This document shows, in pieces, positions 46,590 to 56,450 of a stretch of 64,000 nucleotides of DNA. The stretch is from positions 9,013,811 through 9,077,810 of the forward strand of contig OY282605.1 in assembly GCA_958298945.1 (NCBI GenBank), read 5' to 3'. This stretch comes from Atherix ibis (taxonomy: Eukaryota; Arthropoda; Insecta; Diptera; Athericidae). Position 1 is the stretch's first letter. Every line of letters starts with the position of its first letter. Both the position numbers and the translations under genes were made by a program. Below the pieces are notes generated by a model. That model had not been told where the DNA came from. It was given only the letters and a program-made list of their open reading frames with translations, and did no database searches.

Positions 46590-47080
46590 ATTTTTCAAAA
46601 AGTGAGGAGCTCGCTTACCTATACTTTTCTTCCTCGTTTTTAAAGAAATAGGCGTCGATAGTCCCTGGGATTCTTAGAGTAAATAAAACTGGGCCTCATC
46701 CCTTATTATTAACTACCTCAAAAATTTGTTGTTATGGCACAGTGCAGGCGCTGCTGAGTATCTTGGAGGAGTAGTAAATCTTGGAGCATTTGGATCTTGG
46801 AAACATTTTTAAATCTAGTTTCAGATTCTTCTGATATTCCGGCAATGTTGAGCAGAGCAACGGCTGCTAAAGGCAAGTACAATAGATCCTCTAGACACTC
46901 GGCCTCGTAGTGCCCATCGCTGAGTTGGCACGCTTAAGAACTGTTAACGTTAACCCAGAATAACGTTTATTCAAACTCAATGAGTTTTCCTCTTTGTTGG
47001 ATATTATACTTAGTCATTTTTATCTCCAAGGGACGCTTTATAACCTTCAAAAAAAAGGAATATGAAAAAGATTCAAAATG
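46590..47080 (-). pseudogene. Transposase N-terminal half
   Basis: Minus strand: MTKYNIQQRGKLIEF (start near 47020, the usual HTH beginning), a proline-rich block at 46780-46880, LIIRDEAQFYL near 46700 (family FSDEAHFHL, first catalytic Asp kept), then GTIDAYFFKNEEEKYR near 46620-46670 (family GPYFFENEEG). This directly precedes, in family order, the second block found at 44.9 kb beyond the LINE. Confidence 0.6.
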
Positions 47081-47129
47081 CACAAGTTATGACTTCATCA
47101 AACTCTTCCGTTTTTCAGTGGCCACCCTG

Positions 47130-48457
47130 TGGTTACGCACGTCGTTTTCACCCAAATTATAGCAAATTTATTTTTATTACTGTATGTCTACAGCTACTAT
47201 AGAAATAAAAAGTTAATTAGTTAAAAGTTCGCGGTTATTTATTTACGTTTTATTTTTGTTTTGATTCGTTCAACTTTCAAGGGATTTTCTGTTGGCCAAC
47301 AACTATCAGCTTTGTCAGCTTTGTTTTGATTCTATAATAATTATTGGCCGTTCCGATTTTAGAAATGCACAAATGTTTGCATAATTAATTTAGATGGGAA
47401 AAGGTTAGATAGAAAATATTTTTGCAATTTTTCCACATTGCCATGGACTTATTTACGTTACAGAAAAAATTTGTGTACATCTTTGCAAGGAGATGCTTTT
47501 AGTTGCCAAAAAATAAACCCTCAAAAGTGGGACAACTGAAATAATTCAAATAAATAAAAGAAATTTTGTATTGATTGTGTTTTTATACCATTTTAGATCA
47601 AGTTTTGTCAGAATTATTATTTTGATATTATTTGAAGTTTACTGTTCCAGTACGAAAAATCCAAAAAAAAGCTATGTGATCACATAAGATTCTGTTGATA
47701 GCTTATCTATTATTAGTGGATAATTGAGGAACGTTTTTCTTAGATTTTATTTATGTGCTAGAAATGAATTTTTAGAAAAGATTTGGTAGTTGGGATTGCG
47801 TGCCAAATGGCCTTAATGGTACGTGGCACTGCATAGTGTCCTCTGGCTCATGTCCCAGTGATCTTAGAAGTCAAAGTATAACAAATCGTATTCGTGAGAA
47901 GTTATCTTGTTCAGAATTTTTTATTGGTTTCTGAGAAGATATTCAATACAATGCGAGGACAACAAGTTTTTCTTTTGTTGTTGAGCAGCTGAGGTGACTA
48001 ATATAGCCATCATGACTTGAATGTCCCTTTTGCACGGAAATTATGTACAACTCATTATAAAAAAATTCACTTTCATCAGTCCTTATATTAAAGTCCACTT
48101 GTAAGACAAATATCCTTTTAAATTCTACCAAGAAACACTTTGGAATCTTTAAAAGACATAAGTGGAGGTTAAGAATCCCCAAATTTAAAAGACTTACTCC
48201 TCTTGCCTTTCTTTTTTTGAAGCTGTTTAAAATCATTTTGTTATTTGCAATCTGTTTGTTAGTTATTTGTAGTTGTAGCTAGAAATGTATGAAAAAAAGG
48301 ATCAAATAATTTTAAGAGCGGTGTCCCTTCTAATGCTTGTTATGCCTTTAATTCCATAGAATAAATTAGTGCAAAAATAAATACTTTTATGACCCTGTCC
48401 TGGGGCGGAAAAAAAATTAAAATAATAAAAAAACTTTTTTACTAATAAGAGTTATTA
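47130..48457. other. No gene supported
   Basis: A minus-strand frame at 47943-48236 (97 codons) has protein-like composition (phrases KIPKCFLVEFKRIFVLQ and FFYNELYIISVQKGHSSHDG) but no domain I recognise and no start context. It could be an exon or relic. The rest is A/T-rich. Confidence 0.4.
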
Positions 48458-48690
48458 CGAGATGTGTCGGAAAAGTAATGGGACTGGACGCACTGAGAGT
48501 AATCAGGCAACACTGCGAATTTCTGCTCTACATTTCCAGATGTAAATTCCAAGTTTCAACTTCGTCCGGTAGCAAATCGCGCCTGCAGAGCATGATAAGT
48601 GAAATTTTTGAAGGTAGAATTTCAATTAACATTCAAGCTGATGAGTAATCCTTGAAAGGCTCATTAGTGTAATGTTGTTGAACGCGACAT
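48458..48690 (+). mobile_element. Possible mariner 5' end, solo
   Basis: Begins TTACGAGATGTGTCGGAAAA plus GTAATGGGACTGG, the usual style of a mariner terminus (TA, then CGAG-TGTGTC-AAAAGTAATG). No matching right end or transposase frame follows, so this would be an end fragment only. Confidence 0.4.
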
Positions 48691-48699
48691 ACTTATCGT

Positions 48700-49150
48700 A
48701 TATACCCTAGCTCGCTAACCAACGCTTTATTGCTCAGCTCGCTCCAATTTAACGCATTCCTTGATTTCTTGCTTGAACTACTTTATGCATGGGACATTCT
48801 TCCAGGTTGCCTTTTTTCTTGGGTTCTTCTTCTTCATCTTCTTCATTTTCTTCATCTAAATCTTCTTCATTTTCTTCATCTTCTTCATCTTCTACTTCTT
48901 TTTCATTTTCTTCATCTGCTTCACCTTCTTCATCTTCTTCATCTTCTTCATTTTCTTCATCTTCTTCTTCCTCTTCATCTTCTTCATTTTTTTCTTCTTC
49001 TTCTTCTTCTTATACATCTTTCATGTCCCATGCATGAAGTAGGGAAACATTCAATCTTCCGTCAATTCCTGCGGTAAGTGATCTCAACGAGCAGACCGCT
49101 CCCTCATTACTCCAAGCACATTTGTGCAACTACCTGGTCGTCCCTCTAAC
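48700..49150 (-). repeat. Dispersed repeat with (TTC/ATC)n core, copy 2
   Basis: Reverse-complement partner of 9441-9760: ACTTTATGCATGGGACATT at the left, a 175-bp TTCTTCATC-type microsatellite (48838-49014), then CATGTCCCATGCATGAAGTA at the right and shared flanks. The microsatellite is about twice as long as in the other copy. The two long frames here (Leu/Ser/His-rich) are translations of the microsatellite, not genes. Confidence 0.75.
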
Positions 49151-49289
49151 CAGCTCCATTCATCATAGGTAGGTCCATTTGCTAAGGGTTAGTAACCAGT
49201 TACAAGTTAGTCACCCCATCCGTTGGCAGCCAGGCCTAGCTGAACCTCTACTGTCATCTGCAGTGTAGCACCCGTGATTCTGCTATCCT

Positions 49290-49425
49290 CAGCGCCAGTC
49301 CTAAGACTGTACTTGCGATGTACGTGACAACCACAGTTACCCACTTTTCAGCCAAAATCTCTGAAAAGAGCAGCGCCAGTCCTATGACATGTACGTGACA
49401 ACCACAGTTACGCAAAGAGCTACAG
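49290..49425 (+). repeat. Short direct duplication
   Basis: The words AGCGCCAGTCCTAAGACTGT and TACGTGACAACCACAGTTAC at 49290-49340 recur as AGCGCCAGTCCTATGAC and TACGTGACAACCACAGTTAC at 49370-49414, an offset of about 75-80 bp. Confidence 0.8.
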
Positions 49426-50057
49426 TAAATGGTACTGCTAGACCAACTTGATCCTATGATACGGATCTACACCCGAAAGTGTCCCTTTTGCGGGACTTGA
49501 GAGGCTCAGGAAAAAAGGTTCTTCTTTAGATTCTCCACGATGACAACGCCCTTGTGACACGAGTTTTTGCAGAAAAAATGATTTCGGTGGTTCCCCAACT
49601 TTCCAACATATAGTCCCTATATTCCTCAGAGCTCCCCTAGATAATAACAAAACACTTCTAAGAACATCAACATCAGCAGAATGCAATCGAGCAGCTAAAA
49701 ACGAGTCTGGCACTGCTACGAAGAATTAATAAAACGCCTCCACCGATAAATAGCTGCCCCAGGACACTACTTTGAAAGTTGGTAACATCAATGTATAAAA
49801 ATGAAAAAAATTGTTTTAAAAAAACATTCCATTTTTTTTCTGTCACGCCTCGTACATTCTACCAAATCACACACCGAACAATTCGTTAAGAAAAAACCAA
49901 CAAGAAAAATTGCACATCCTTAATAAAAGCCCAACTTCCATTCGACTGTCCAAACCTTGTTAAGTACTAAAAATACGACCAATTCCAGGACCCTACGATA
50001 CCTCGGTTGATAACAACTAAAGACAAAAAACACAGATTGAACTTTCTTAATAAATAA
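49426..50057. other. No gene supported
   Basis: A minus-strand frame at 49438-49713 (91 codons, phrases ALRNIGTICWKVGEPPKSFF) is not low-complexity but I recognise no domain. It may be a transposase relic. The downstream part holds the presumed 3' flank of the CENP-B-like gene. Confidence 0.4.
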
Positions 50058-50067
50058 TTTATTTATT
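50058..50067 (-). promoter_or_regulatory. Poly(A) signals of the CENP-B-like gene
   Basis: On the minus strand GAATAAATAAATT contains overlapping AATAAA hexamers about 120 bases past the stop codon, a normal distance for insect 3' UTRs. Confidence 0.5.
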
Positions 50068-50187
50068 CTAATTTTAAGATACAAAAAAATAGTCTAAAAA
50101 CGTTTCCATTAAATAATCTCAAGATCAGCTTTGACGAGTCCCATTCTTCCAAAGTCGTTTCCAAAATCAACCATCATCTTTTTGTTT

Positions 50188-51048
50188 TCAACTTTTTTTC
50201 AATCGCTCAAAGGCCATTTTATAAGGTTCGATGATATTTTTAAGATTCTTTTCGAAATTAGCACTTCGTTCCGGTATCGGATCGCACCGTTCAACCAATT
50301 TGATGAGGTTCTCGGCGGCAGCAATTACTTCGCGTAAACTTTTTGATGTGAAACTATTGCCAACGTCCGACAATTCATTTATTTGCGAATTTATAAATTC
50401 ATCGTCGTCTGTGACATGTTCGTATTCCGAGTCTGAGCAGATGTTTATAATATCATCTTCAGCCCCAAAAAGAGGATTTCTTTCATGCACGGTAACTTCA
50501 GCTTCCGGACTGGATGTATTATAGCGGACCACGTCAAATATGGTTAAATCGTCGTCATCATTTAGAAGATTTTCGTTTTTCGCATTTTTATCAACCGGTG
50601 CATGTGTCATGTGGCGAAAATTGTAACGTCTTTTGAAATTCTCCAGCCATCCTTTGCTAGCCTTAAAGTCCAATTCGCCAGTGCTAGAAGTGCCAGCTGC
50701 CCCATTCTTATAGCGTTTATATATTCGGATCATTTCTTTTCGAATTGCATTTCCAGTCGGTATAACATCATATTTGGTGTGCGCTATCACCCAGTCGGCG
50801 AGTTCTTTTTCCGCCTGCTCGATGTTAGGGTGGCGTGACAATCGAATCACTTTCGCCAAATCCGGTGCACCCGCACTACAGCAACGTCGAATGTCTGCCT
50901 CTTTCCGTTTTATCGACCGCACCGTCGATTCGTTAATGTCATAAAAACGTCCCACCGACGCGATGCTATTACCTTCTCGTAATTTGTCTAGAATTTCGAA
51001 TTTTCTCTGAAGTGTTAAGACTTTACGAACTCTTTTGGATTTCTCCAT
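50188..51048 (-). CDS. CENP-B/Tigger-type DNA-binding protein, 286 aa, no catalytic domain
   Basis: Intact intronless frame, visibly less A/T-rich than its surroundings. Residues about 10-55 form a CENP-B N-terminal (psq-type) helix-turn-helix: LTLQRKFEILDKLREG, SIASVGRFYDINESTVRSIK. Residues about 75-148 form the second CENPB-type HTH: EKELADWVIAH, GNAIRKEMIRIY, SKGWLENFKRRYNFRH. Residues 160-225 are acidic (NDDDD, DDDEF), as between the domains of CENP-B and Tigger proteins. Residues 236-284 (SLREVIAAAENLIKLVERCD) resemble the C-terminal helix of pogo/Tigger transposases. The DDE domain of about 200 residues that normally lies between is absent. It is either a domesticated DNA-binding gene or a Tigger element with an exact internal deletion; the intact frame favours function. 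I assigned the start to the ATG at 51048, directly before the HTH. Confidence 0.85.
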   Translation of the reverse strand: MEKSKRVRKVLTLQRKFEILDKLREGNSIASVGRFYDINESTVRSIKRKEADIRRCCSAGAPDLAKVIRLSRHPNIEQAEKELADWVIAHTKYDVIPTGNAIRKEMIRIYKRYKNGAAGTSSTGELDFKASKGWLENFKRRYNFRHMTHAPVDKNAKNENLLNDDDDLTIFDVVRYNTSSPEAEVTVHERNPLFGAEDDIINICSDSEYEHVTDDDEFINSQINELSDVGNSFTSKSLREVIAAAENLIKLVERCDPIPERSANFEKNLKNIIEPYKMAFERLKKS

Positions 51049-52056
51049 TCTACTCAGAAATTAACAAAAAAAAATTGAAAACGAAATAACGTAAACGTAC
51101 GAGTTGCAAGAAGAAGATACGAGCGAAATTAAAGTGAAAAAATTAAACTTTAATCAAATGCGGTGTTTACTGATATTTGGAAAATTTGTTGCGAACGTTT
51201 TAAATTACAGCCGCGATAATAGTCACAGCAGCAGCAATTTGCCTCGGCGACAAGTGGGCAGCGAAAGTGTGCGTGCGAACACAATCGCCAGTTAGTTACA
51301 CTGTCGTCGGCCTAGGTATTCGTCTAGCAAGGTAATCGTCGCAGTGTAAAAAATAAAAGAAATCCAACAACGTACGAGCTTATAGTATACACCCGCGTAT
51401 ACTGGAAACTTCAGAGCGCAAACAACAAAACCACACCATTCGACGTAAAAATAACGACTGAATCTCTCCGACTACACGGTCCTCGTTTATGCACGGACTT
51501 CGTAACGTGCGAGTATCGTTAACTAATTCGATTCTTGCCGAATTCCCTCGATTTCAAACGAGTTCCCTCGACTTCAGACGAATGGAACAGGTCCCTTGAC
51601 TATGTACGTTTAACTCGAATTCACTTGCTTTATCGTTGGGTCACTTGTCGAAGCATTTTTTCCATTACGTTGAAAAATCGAATATATTTTTACACTCCAC
51701 ACCCATTTTTAAACGATTTTCTTTTTCACAATTTTTTGTCAACATAATTAATGGTACAAAAAAAATAAAGAAAAAATTTCTTAAATTTCCTGCTTTTGCG
51801 ATTTGAAATCGAGTTTATTTAACTTTTAGGTTCAAATAATTTTTCTATATTTTCTTTTTTTTTTATTAAAAAAAATATCTTTTTTTCTTGATATTTTTTT
51901 TAATTTCTATATAAAAATTCTTATTAATTAATTTACGAATAATAATGTGTAACTCCTTTTAAAAAGAATCTTGTAAATTGAATTTAAAAAAAAAATATTT
52001 TTTTGACACGTTCTCTTCCTCGTGTAAGGAATTTAAAAAAGTTAGTTTATTAAGAA
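51049..52056. other. Upstream region of the CENP-B-like gene; possible Tigger end
   Basis: 51050-51640 is richer in G+C than its surroundings and would be the leader/promoter of the minus-strand gene. It contains CG-rich words that recur (TTCCCTCGATTTCAAACGAG then TTCCCTCGACTTCAGACGAA at 51540-51585), which resemble the subterminal repeats of Tigger elements. No inverted partner was found with confidence on the other side; a weak TTCCATTCG-CTG match lies near 49941. 51750-52050 is plain A/T-rich. Confidence 0.4.
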
Positions 52057-53255
52057 GACAGTGCTGCCATCTATCAGAATAATATCAAGATTAAAAACAA
52101 TTCAGATTCAAGTGGGAATTTTTGGGGGAAAGTTTGTCTAAGTTTAATTAAATTAGTTTAAAATCGAAGTTGCTCGGTTTTGAGCAGCAATTCGATTGTT
52201 TAATTGTGCTCATATAGTTTTATAGTCTTTAACAGACAGTGCTGCCATATGCACCTATTGTGTCATTTTTGAGCATAAAATTTTCCTTTTCTCTGTAAGA
52301 CAGTGCTGCCATCTGTACTATTCGTGTTCACCTTATTAAAATTTTTATAGGCCTCTACCAGAAAGTGCTGCCACCTGTGATTTATAAGGCAGTGGTACCT
52401 TATAAATCGCAGGTGGCAGCACTTTCTTCACTTTTATGCCATTTTTTATCATAAAAGTTCCCTTGTTTTTATGAGAGAGAGCTGCCATCTGTACTATTAA
52501 TGTTCACTTTGTTAAAATGGTTATAGGCCTTTATCAGAAAGTGCTGCCACCCATGACTTATAAGACAGTGCTGCCACCTTCTCTTATTGAGCCAATTTTT
52601 GAGCAAACAAGTTTCTTTGTCTCTATAAGACGGTGCTGACATCTGTACTATTCGTGTTCACTTCGCTAAAATTGTTCTAAAAAGTGCTGCCAGCTGTGAT
52701 TTATAAGACAGTGCTGCCACCTTCTCCTATTGTGCCAATTTTCGAGCATAAAAGTTCCCTTGTTTTTATGAGAGAGTGCTGCCATCTATACTATTCGTGT
52801 TCAGTTCGTTAAAATTATTCTAGGTCTTTAGCAGAAAGTGCTGCCAGCTGTGATTTATAAGGCAATGCTGCCACCTCCAATAATCGTGCCATTTTTTAGC
52901 ATAAAAGTTCACTTGTTTTTATGAGATAGTGCTGCCACCTTCCTCTATTGTTCCTATTTTCGAGCATACAAGTTTCTTTGTTCCTGTAAGACAGCGCTGA
53001 CATCTGCGCTCACTTCGCTAACATTGTTCTAAGCCTTTACCAGAAAGTGCTGTCAGCTATGCTTTAAAAGACAGTGCTGCCACGTTCGCTTATTTTGCCA
53101 AATTTCGAACAAATAATTTTTCTTGTTTCTATAAGATATTGCTGCTATCTGTACTATTTCTGCTTAGTTCGGAGTAATTGCTTTATTGCCATTACCAGAA
53201 AGTGCTGCCATTTGTATTGTTTGTTCTAATATTGGAATGAAACAGTTTTATTACG
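52057..53255 (+). repeat. Tandem array with GTGCTGCCATCTG motif, block 1
   Basis: At least 20 copies of GACAGTGCTGCCATCTGTAC or AGAAAGTGCTGCCACCTGTG, spaced about 60-90 bp. Two alternating spacers follow: a 'transcribed-looking' ATTCGTGTTCACTTCGTTAA type and a GTGCCATTTTTGAGCATAAA type. A pair of spacer types makes a higher-order unit near 250 bp (52290, 52470, 52625, 52770 starts). Includes a long hairpin at 52361-52426. Confidence 0.9.
52361..52426. repeat. 29-bp inverted repeat with 8-nt loop
   Basis: Left arm gaaagtgctgccacctg then TGATTTATAAGG (52361-52389), loop 52390-52397, right arm 52398-52426 its reverse complement with one mismatch (T to C). It would fold into a near-perfect hairpin in DNA or RNA, formed by two array units in opposite orientations. 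Confidence 0.9.
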
Positions 53256-54439
53256 CTGCCATTTATATTATTAATCTTTGCAAAAAAAACAACTAAAACA
53301 AAATTAGAATTATTTAATTACAAAAAAAATATTAATAAAAAAAACTCGGATTATAAAAAAAACACTCAAATTAATTCTCATATTCTACAATAGCTTATTT
53401 AGCACATTAGATTAGGAAGTCTTCGAATGAGTTATGCAGCTTCGCTTTCAACGACTAAGGCACCGACGAAGAGAAGAACAAATCCGGTTCTGTGAAAGTG
53501 TGGGAAAAATGGAAGGCAGAAAATGATAATAACGTAAAAATATCTCAAGATTTGTGCACGTTCTCATCTTTGGAGTGCAACGTTTTCAAGACGGTTTCTT
53601 TGTACTCGAAATACTAGTACAACCGAACACGTACAAATCGATATCGTTCAACAGTCTTCCTTCCATTGACGATGATGATGATTTGTTTCTCGTTCCATTT
53701 CCAACACAGAAAACCAACTTAAAATTGTACTTTTGCTCCGTTTCGTCAAATTAGAATTTTTCTTTTAGTTGTTCGACTTATTTTTATACAATAAAATTTT
53801 CATTTTGGAATTTTTCAATTTTTGAATCGTTTTCATTTTATTTTTCCTTTATTTTTCGCGTTCTTTTTCTGCCATCTACAAAGTTCAACGCCATTGAATT
53901 TGCCGCCTTGGCTATTCAGTATGAATTTATGCTCGGCAGCTTTAACGAAATTGTTCTTTCTTTGGGCGAATAGTGTGTATTCAGGCATTTCTACATTATC
54001 ATCGAAGGTTATTAGGTCATTTATCTCAACCAATATGATGTTTACAATTTTTATTAGCAATACCATAAACTTATTTCCATTTAAAAAAAGAAAATCAATA
54101 TTAAAAATGATGATGCTTTGTTGCGAGTATATTCTTTTTTCAAATCTTTTTTCACAAAATGTAAATACAGTGGATTATATTGTTTCTAATTTCAAATTTT
54201 CTATTCTTCTCTTATTATTAACACATGCAAAGAGAAGATTAGTTCTACAAACAATGAAAATTAAGACCAAGCAAATAACATTAAATATACAATATTAGCA
54301 CAAGATAGTAAAGAACAGAATATAAACTATGCTCAATATCAAAATAACTGACATTTATTACTCAGTTTATTAGTTAACCCAAAAAAAATTGATAAATTTT
54401 TAGATCGAAAAAAATATTATGATTCAATTTAGCTAAAAC
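53256..54439. other. Unique island between the two arrays, partly coding-like
   Basis: Plus strand 53418-53625 reads NELCSFAFND-GTDEEKNK, SVKVWEKWKAENDN and ISQDLCTFSSLECNVFK with one stop. Minus strand 53833-54066 reads MPEYTLFAQRKNNFVKAAEH, KFILNSQGGKFNGVEL and RWQKKNAKNKGKIK; the last part vaguely resembles a FLYWCH zinc finger (SQ-GK…Y-RW-KKN…KGKI) but lacks its Cys/His set. I cannot assign either. It may be a relic of the gene or transposon in which the arrays grew. Confidence 0.4.
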
Positions 54440-56450
54440 AGCTGAAAGTCTAGTTTGCTCGGTATTAAGCAGCTACTTGCTCATTTTACAATAGTTTAAA
54501 TGAATTTATAAACAATTAAGACCATTTGTACTGTTGGTCTTGACCTCTGTACTATTTGACCATTATTTTTTTTGCCTTTATAAGACAGTGCTGCCATCTG
54601 TACAATTAATACTTGGCTTTCAGTAACAGTTTAATTATCTTTACAAGCAAGTGCCTATTTTGGCTTGCTTGCCCTTATAAGGGAGTGATGCCATCTGCAC
54701 TATTTATTTTCCGGTTTGAGCTATAATTTGGCTGTCTTTGTGAAACAGTGTTGCCACGTCGATATTTTTCTATAAGAGAGTGCTACCACCTGCACTATTT
54801 TTTATTACCTTCAATCTATTAATGGTCGCTTATAAGAGGCTGCTGCCATTTGCACTGCTTATTCTCGGTTTTGAACTATAATTTGGCTGTCTTCGTGAAA
54901 GAGTGGTGCCACCACGACATTTCTCTACCAACTGCAATATTTTTTATTACCTTGAATTTATTGGTTGTCCCTTCGACGAGAGTACTGCCATCTGCACTAT
55001 TTATTCTCGGTTGTAAGCTATAATTTGGCTGTCTTTGTGAAAGAATGCTGTCACCTCGATATTTCGTTGTAACTTAGAGTAATTGCCTGATTGTCTTTAT
55101 AAGAGAGTGCTTCCACATGCACTATTTTTACTACCTTGAATCTATTAGTATTCGCTTATAAGAGACTGCTGCCATTCGCACTACTTATTCTCGGTTTTAA
55201 ACTATAATTTGGCTGTCTTTGTGAAAGGGTGCTTTCATCTGTACTATACTTGCTTGCCTTACAGTAATTATTTGATTGCCTGAATAAGAGGGTGCTGCCA
55301 CCTGTACTATTATTGCTTTTTTGCCCTTATAAGGGAGTGCTGGCATCTGCACTACTTTTTTTAAATATTAAGCTATAATTTGTATGATTTTATGAAAGAG
55401 TGCTGCCACTTCGACATTATTCTATAAGAGAGTACTACCACCTGCACTATTTTTTATTACCTTCAATTTATTGGTTGTCTCTTCTAAGAGAGTGCTACCA
55501 TCTGCACTACTTATTCTCGGTTTTGAGCTGTAATTTGGCTTTTTTATGAACGATGTACTATACTTTCTTGCCTTACAGTAATTTTTTGATTGCCTGAATA
55601 AGAGCGTGCTGCCACCTGTACTATTTTTGCTTGGTTGCCCTTATAAGGTTGCTTGGTTGCCCTTATATTTTTGGTTGCCCTATTTTTGCTTGGTTGCCCT
55701 TATATTTTTGCTTGGTTGCCCTTATCTAATTTGGATGTCTTTATAAAAGAGTGCTGCCACCTTTACTATTTTTTATTACCTCGAATCTATTGGTGGTCCC
55801 TTATAAAAGAAACTGTAATCTGCACTATACCTTCTTGCCTTACAGTAATTATTTGATTATCTTAAGAAGAGGTAGCTGCCATCTGTACTTCTCATTCACA
55901 ATTTTGTACATATGTGTATGCTCGATTGTCTTGATTATACACACTACTGCCACCTTTACCGGTTTTTCTTATTTCATAATAACTGTTTTAATGTCATGCA
56001 AGCCTCTCTAATATTAATTCATATTTTAAAGAAATAGTTTGATTGCTTTTATAAGAGAGTACTGCCACCTGTACAATTTTTTTGAGCGCTGCCACGCGTA
56101 CTTTTCATCCTCAATTTTGACCACTAGTTTGATTTTCTTGGTTATACAGTGCTGCCATCTGTATTATTTTTTCTTACCTTGTGGATCAATTGTTTGGTTG
56201 CTATTATAAGAGAGTGCTGCCATCTGTACTATTCATTCTCGCTTCTGAGCAATAGTTTTATTGCGTTTATAAGAGAGTGATAGCACCTGTACCATTTTTT
56301 GAGTACTGCCATGCGTACTTTACATTCTCAATTTTGATCTTGATTATACAGTGCTGCCATCTGTATTTTTTTTTCACCTTCGTTTAATTGTTAGTTTGCT
56401 TTTATTAGAGAGTGCTGCCATCTGTACTATTCATTCTCGCTTCTAAACAA
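54440..56450 (+). repeat. Tandem array with GTGCTGCCATCTG motif, block 2
   Basis: About 30 copies of AGAGAGTGCTGCCATCTGCA or a variant (CCACCTGTACTATT) with spacers such as TTCTCGGTTTTGAGCTATAA plus TTTGGCTGTCTT (54709, 54863, 55007, 55189, 55513) and TTGCTTGGTTGCCCTTATA (55630-55730). Units are 60-90 bp and combine into ~145-180-bp higher-order units. Near 55980-56450 the spacers change again. The core is shared with block 1 but the spacers differ, so the two blocks have grown separately. Confidence 0.9.

Larger units (their letters stand above)
44484..47129 (-). mobile_element. Tc/IS630-like transposon split by an R1-like LINE
   Basis: The ends are inverted: cagggtggccattgaaag at 44484 and, inverted, cagggtggccactgaaaa at the 47129 side. 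TA precedes the left end; the right flank is not TA. The minus-strand transposase is in two halves, 46590-47080 and 44500-44945, with about 1.6 kb of LINE between them. Without the LINE the element would be close to 1 kb, normal for this class. Confidence 0.75.

Noticed and set aside
47943..48236. 97-codon minus-strand frame as a gene
   Set aside because: Protein-like composition but no domain, no convincing start and no neighbouring exon.
48730..49077. Leu/His- and Ser-rich 82-115-codon frames
   Set aside because: Translations of a TTC/ATC microsatellite in a dispersed repeat.
50257..50838. Plus-strand frames opposite the CENP-B-like gene
   Set aside because: Shadows of the minus-strand gene; the minus-strand reading contains both DNA-binding domains.
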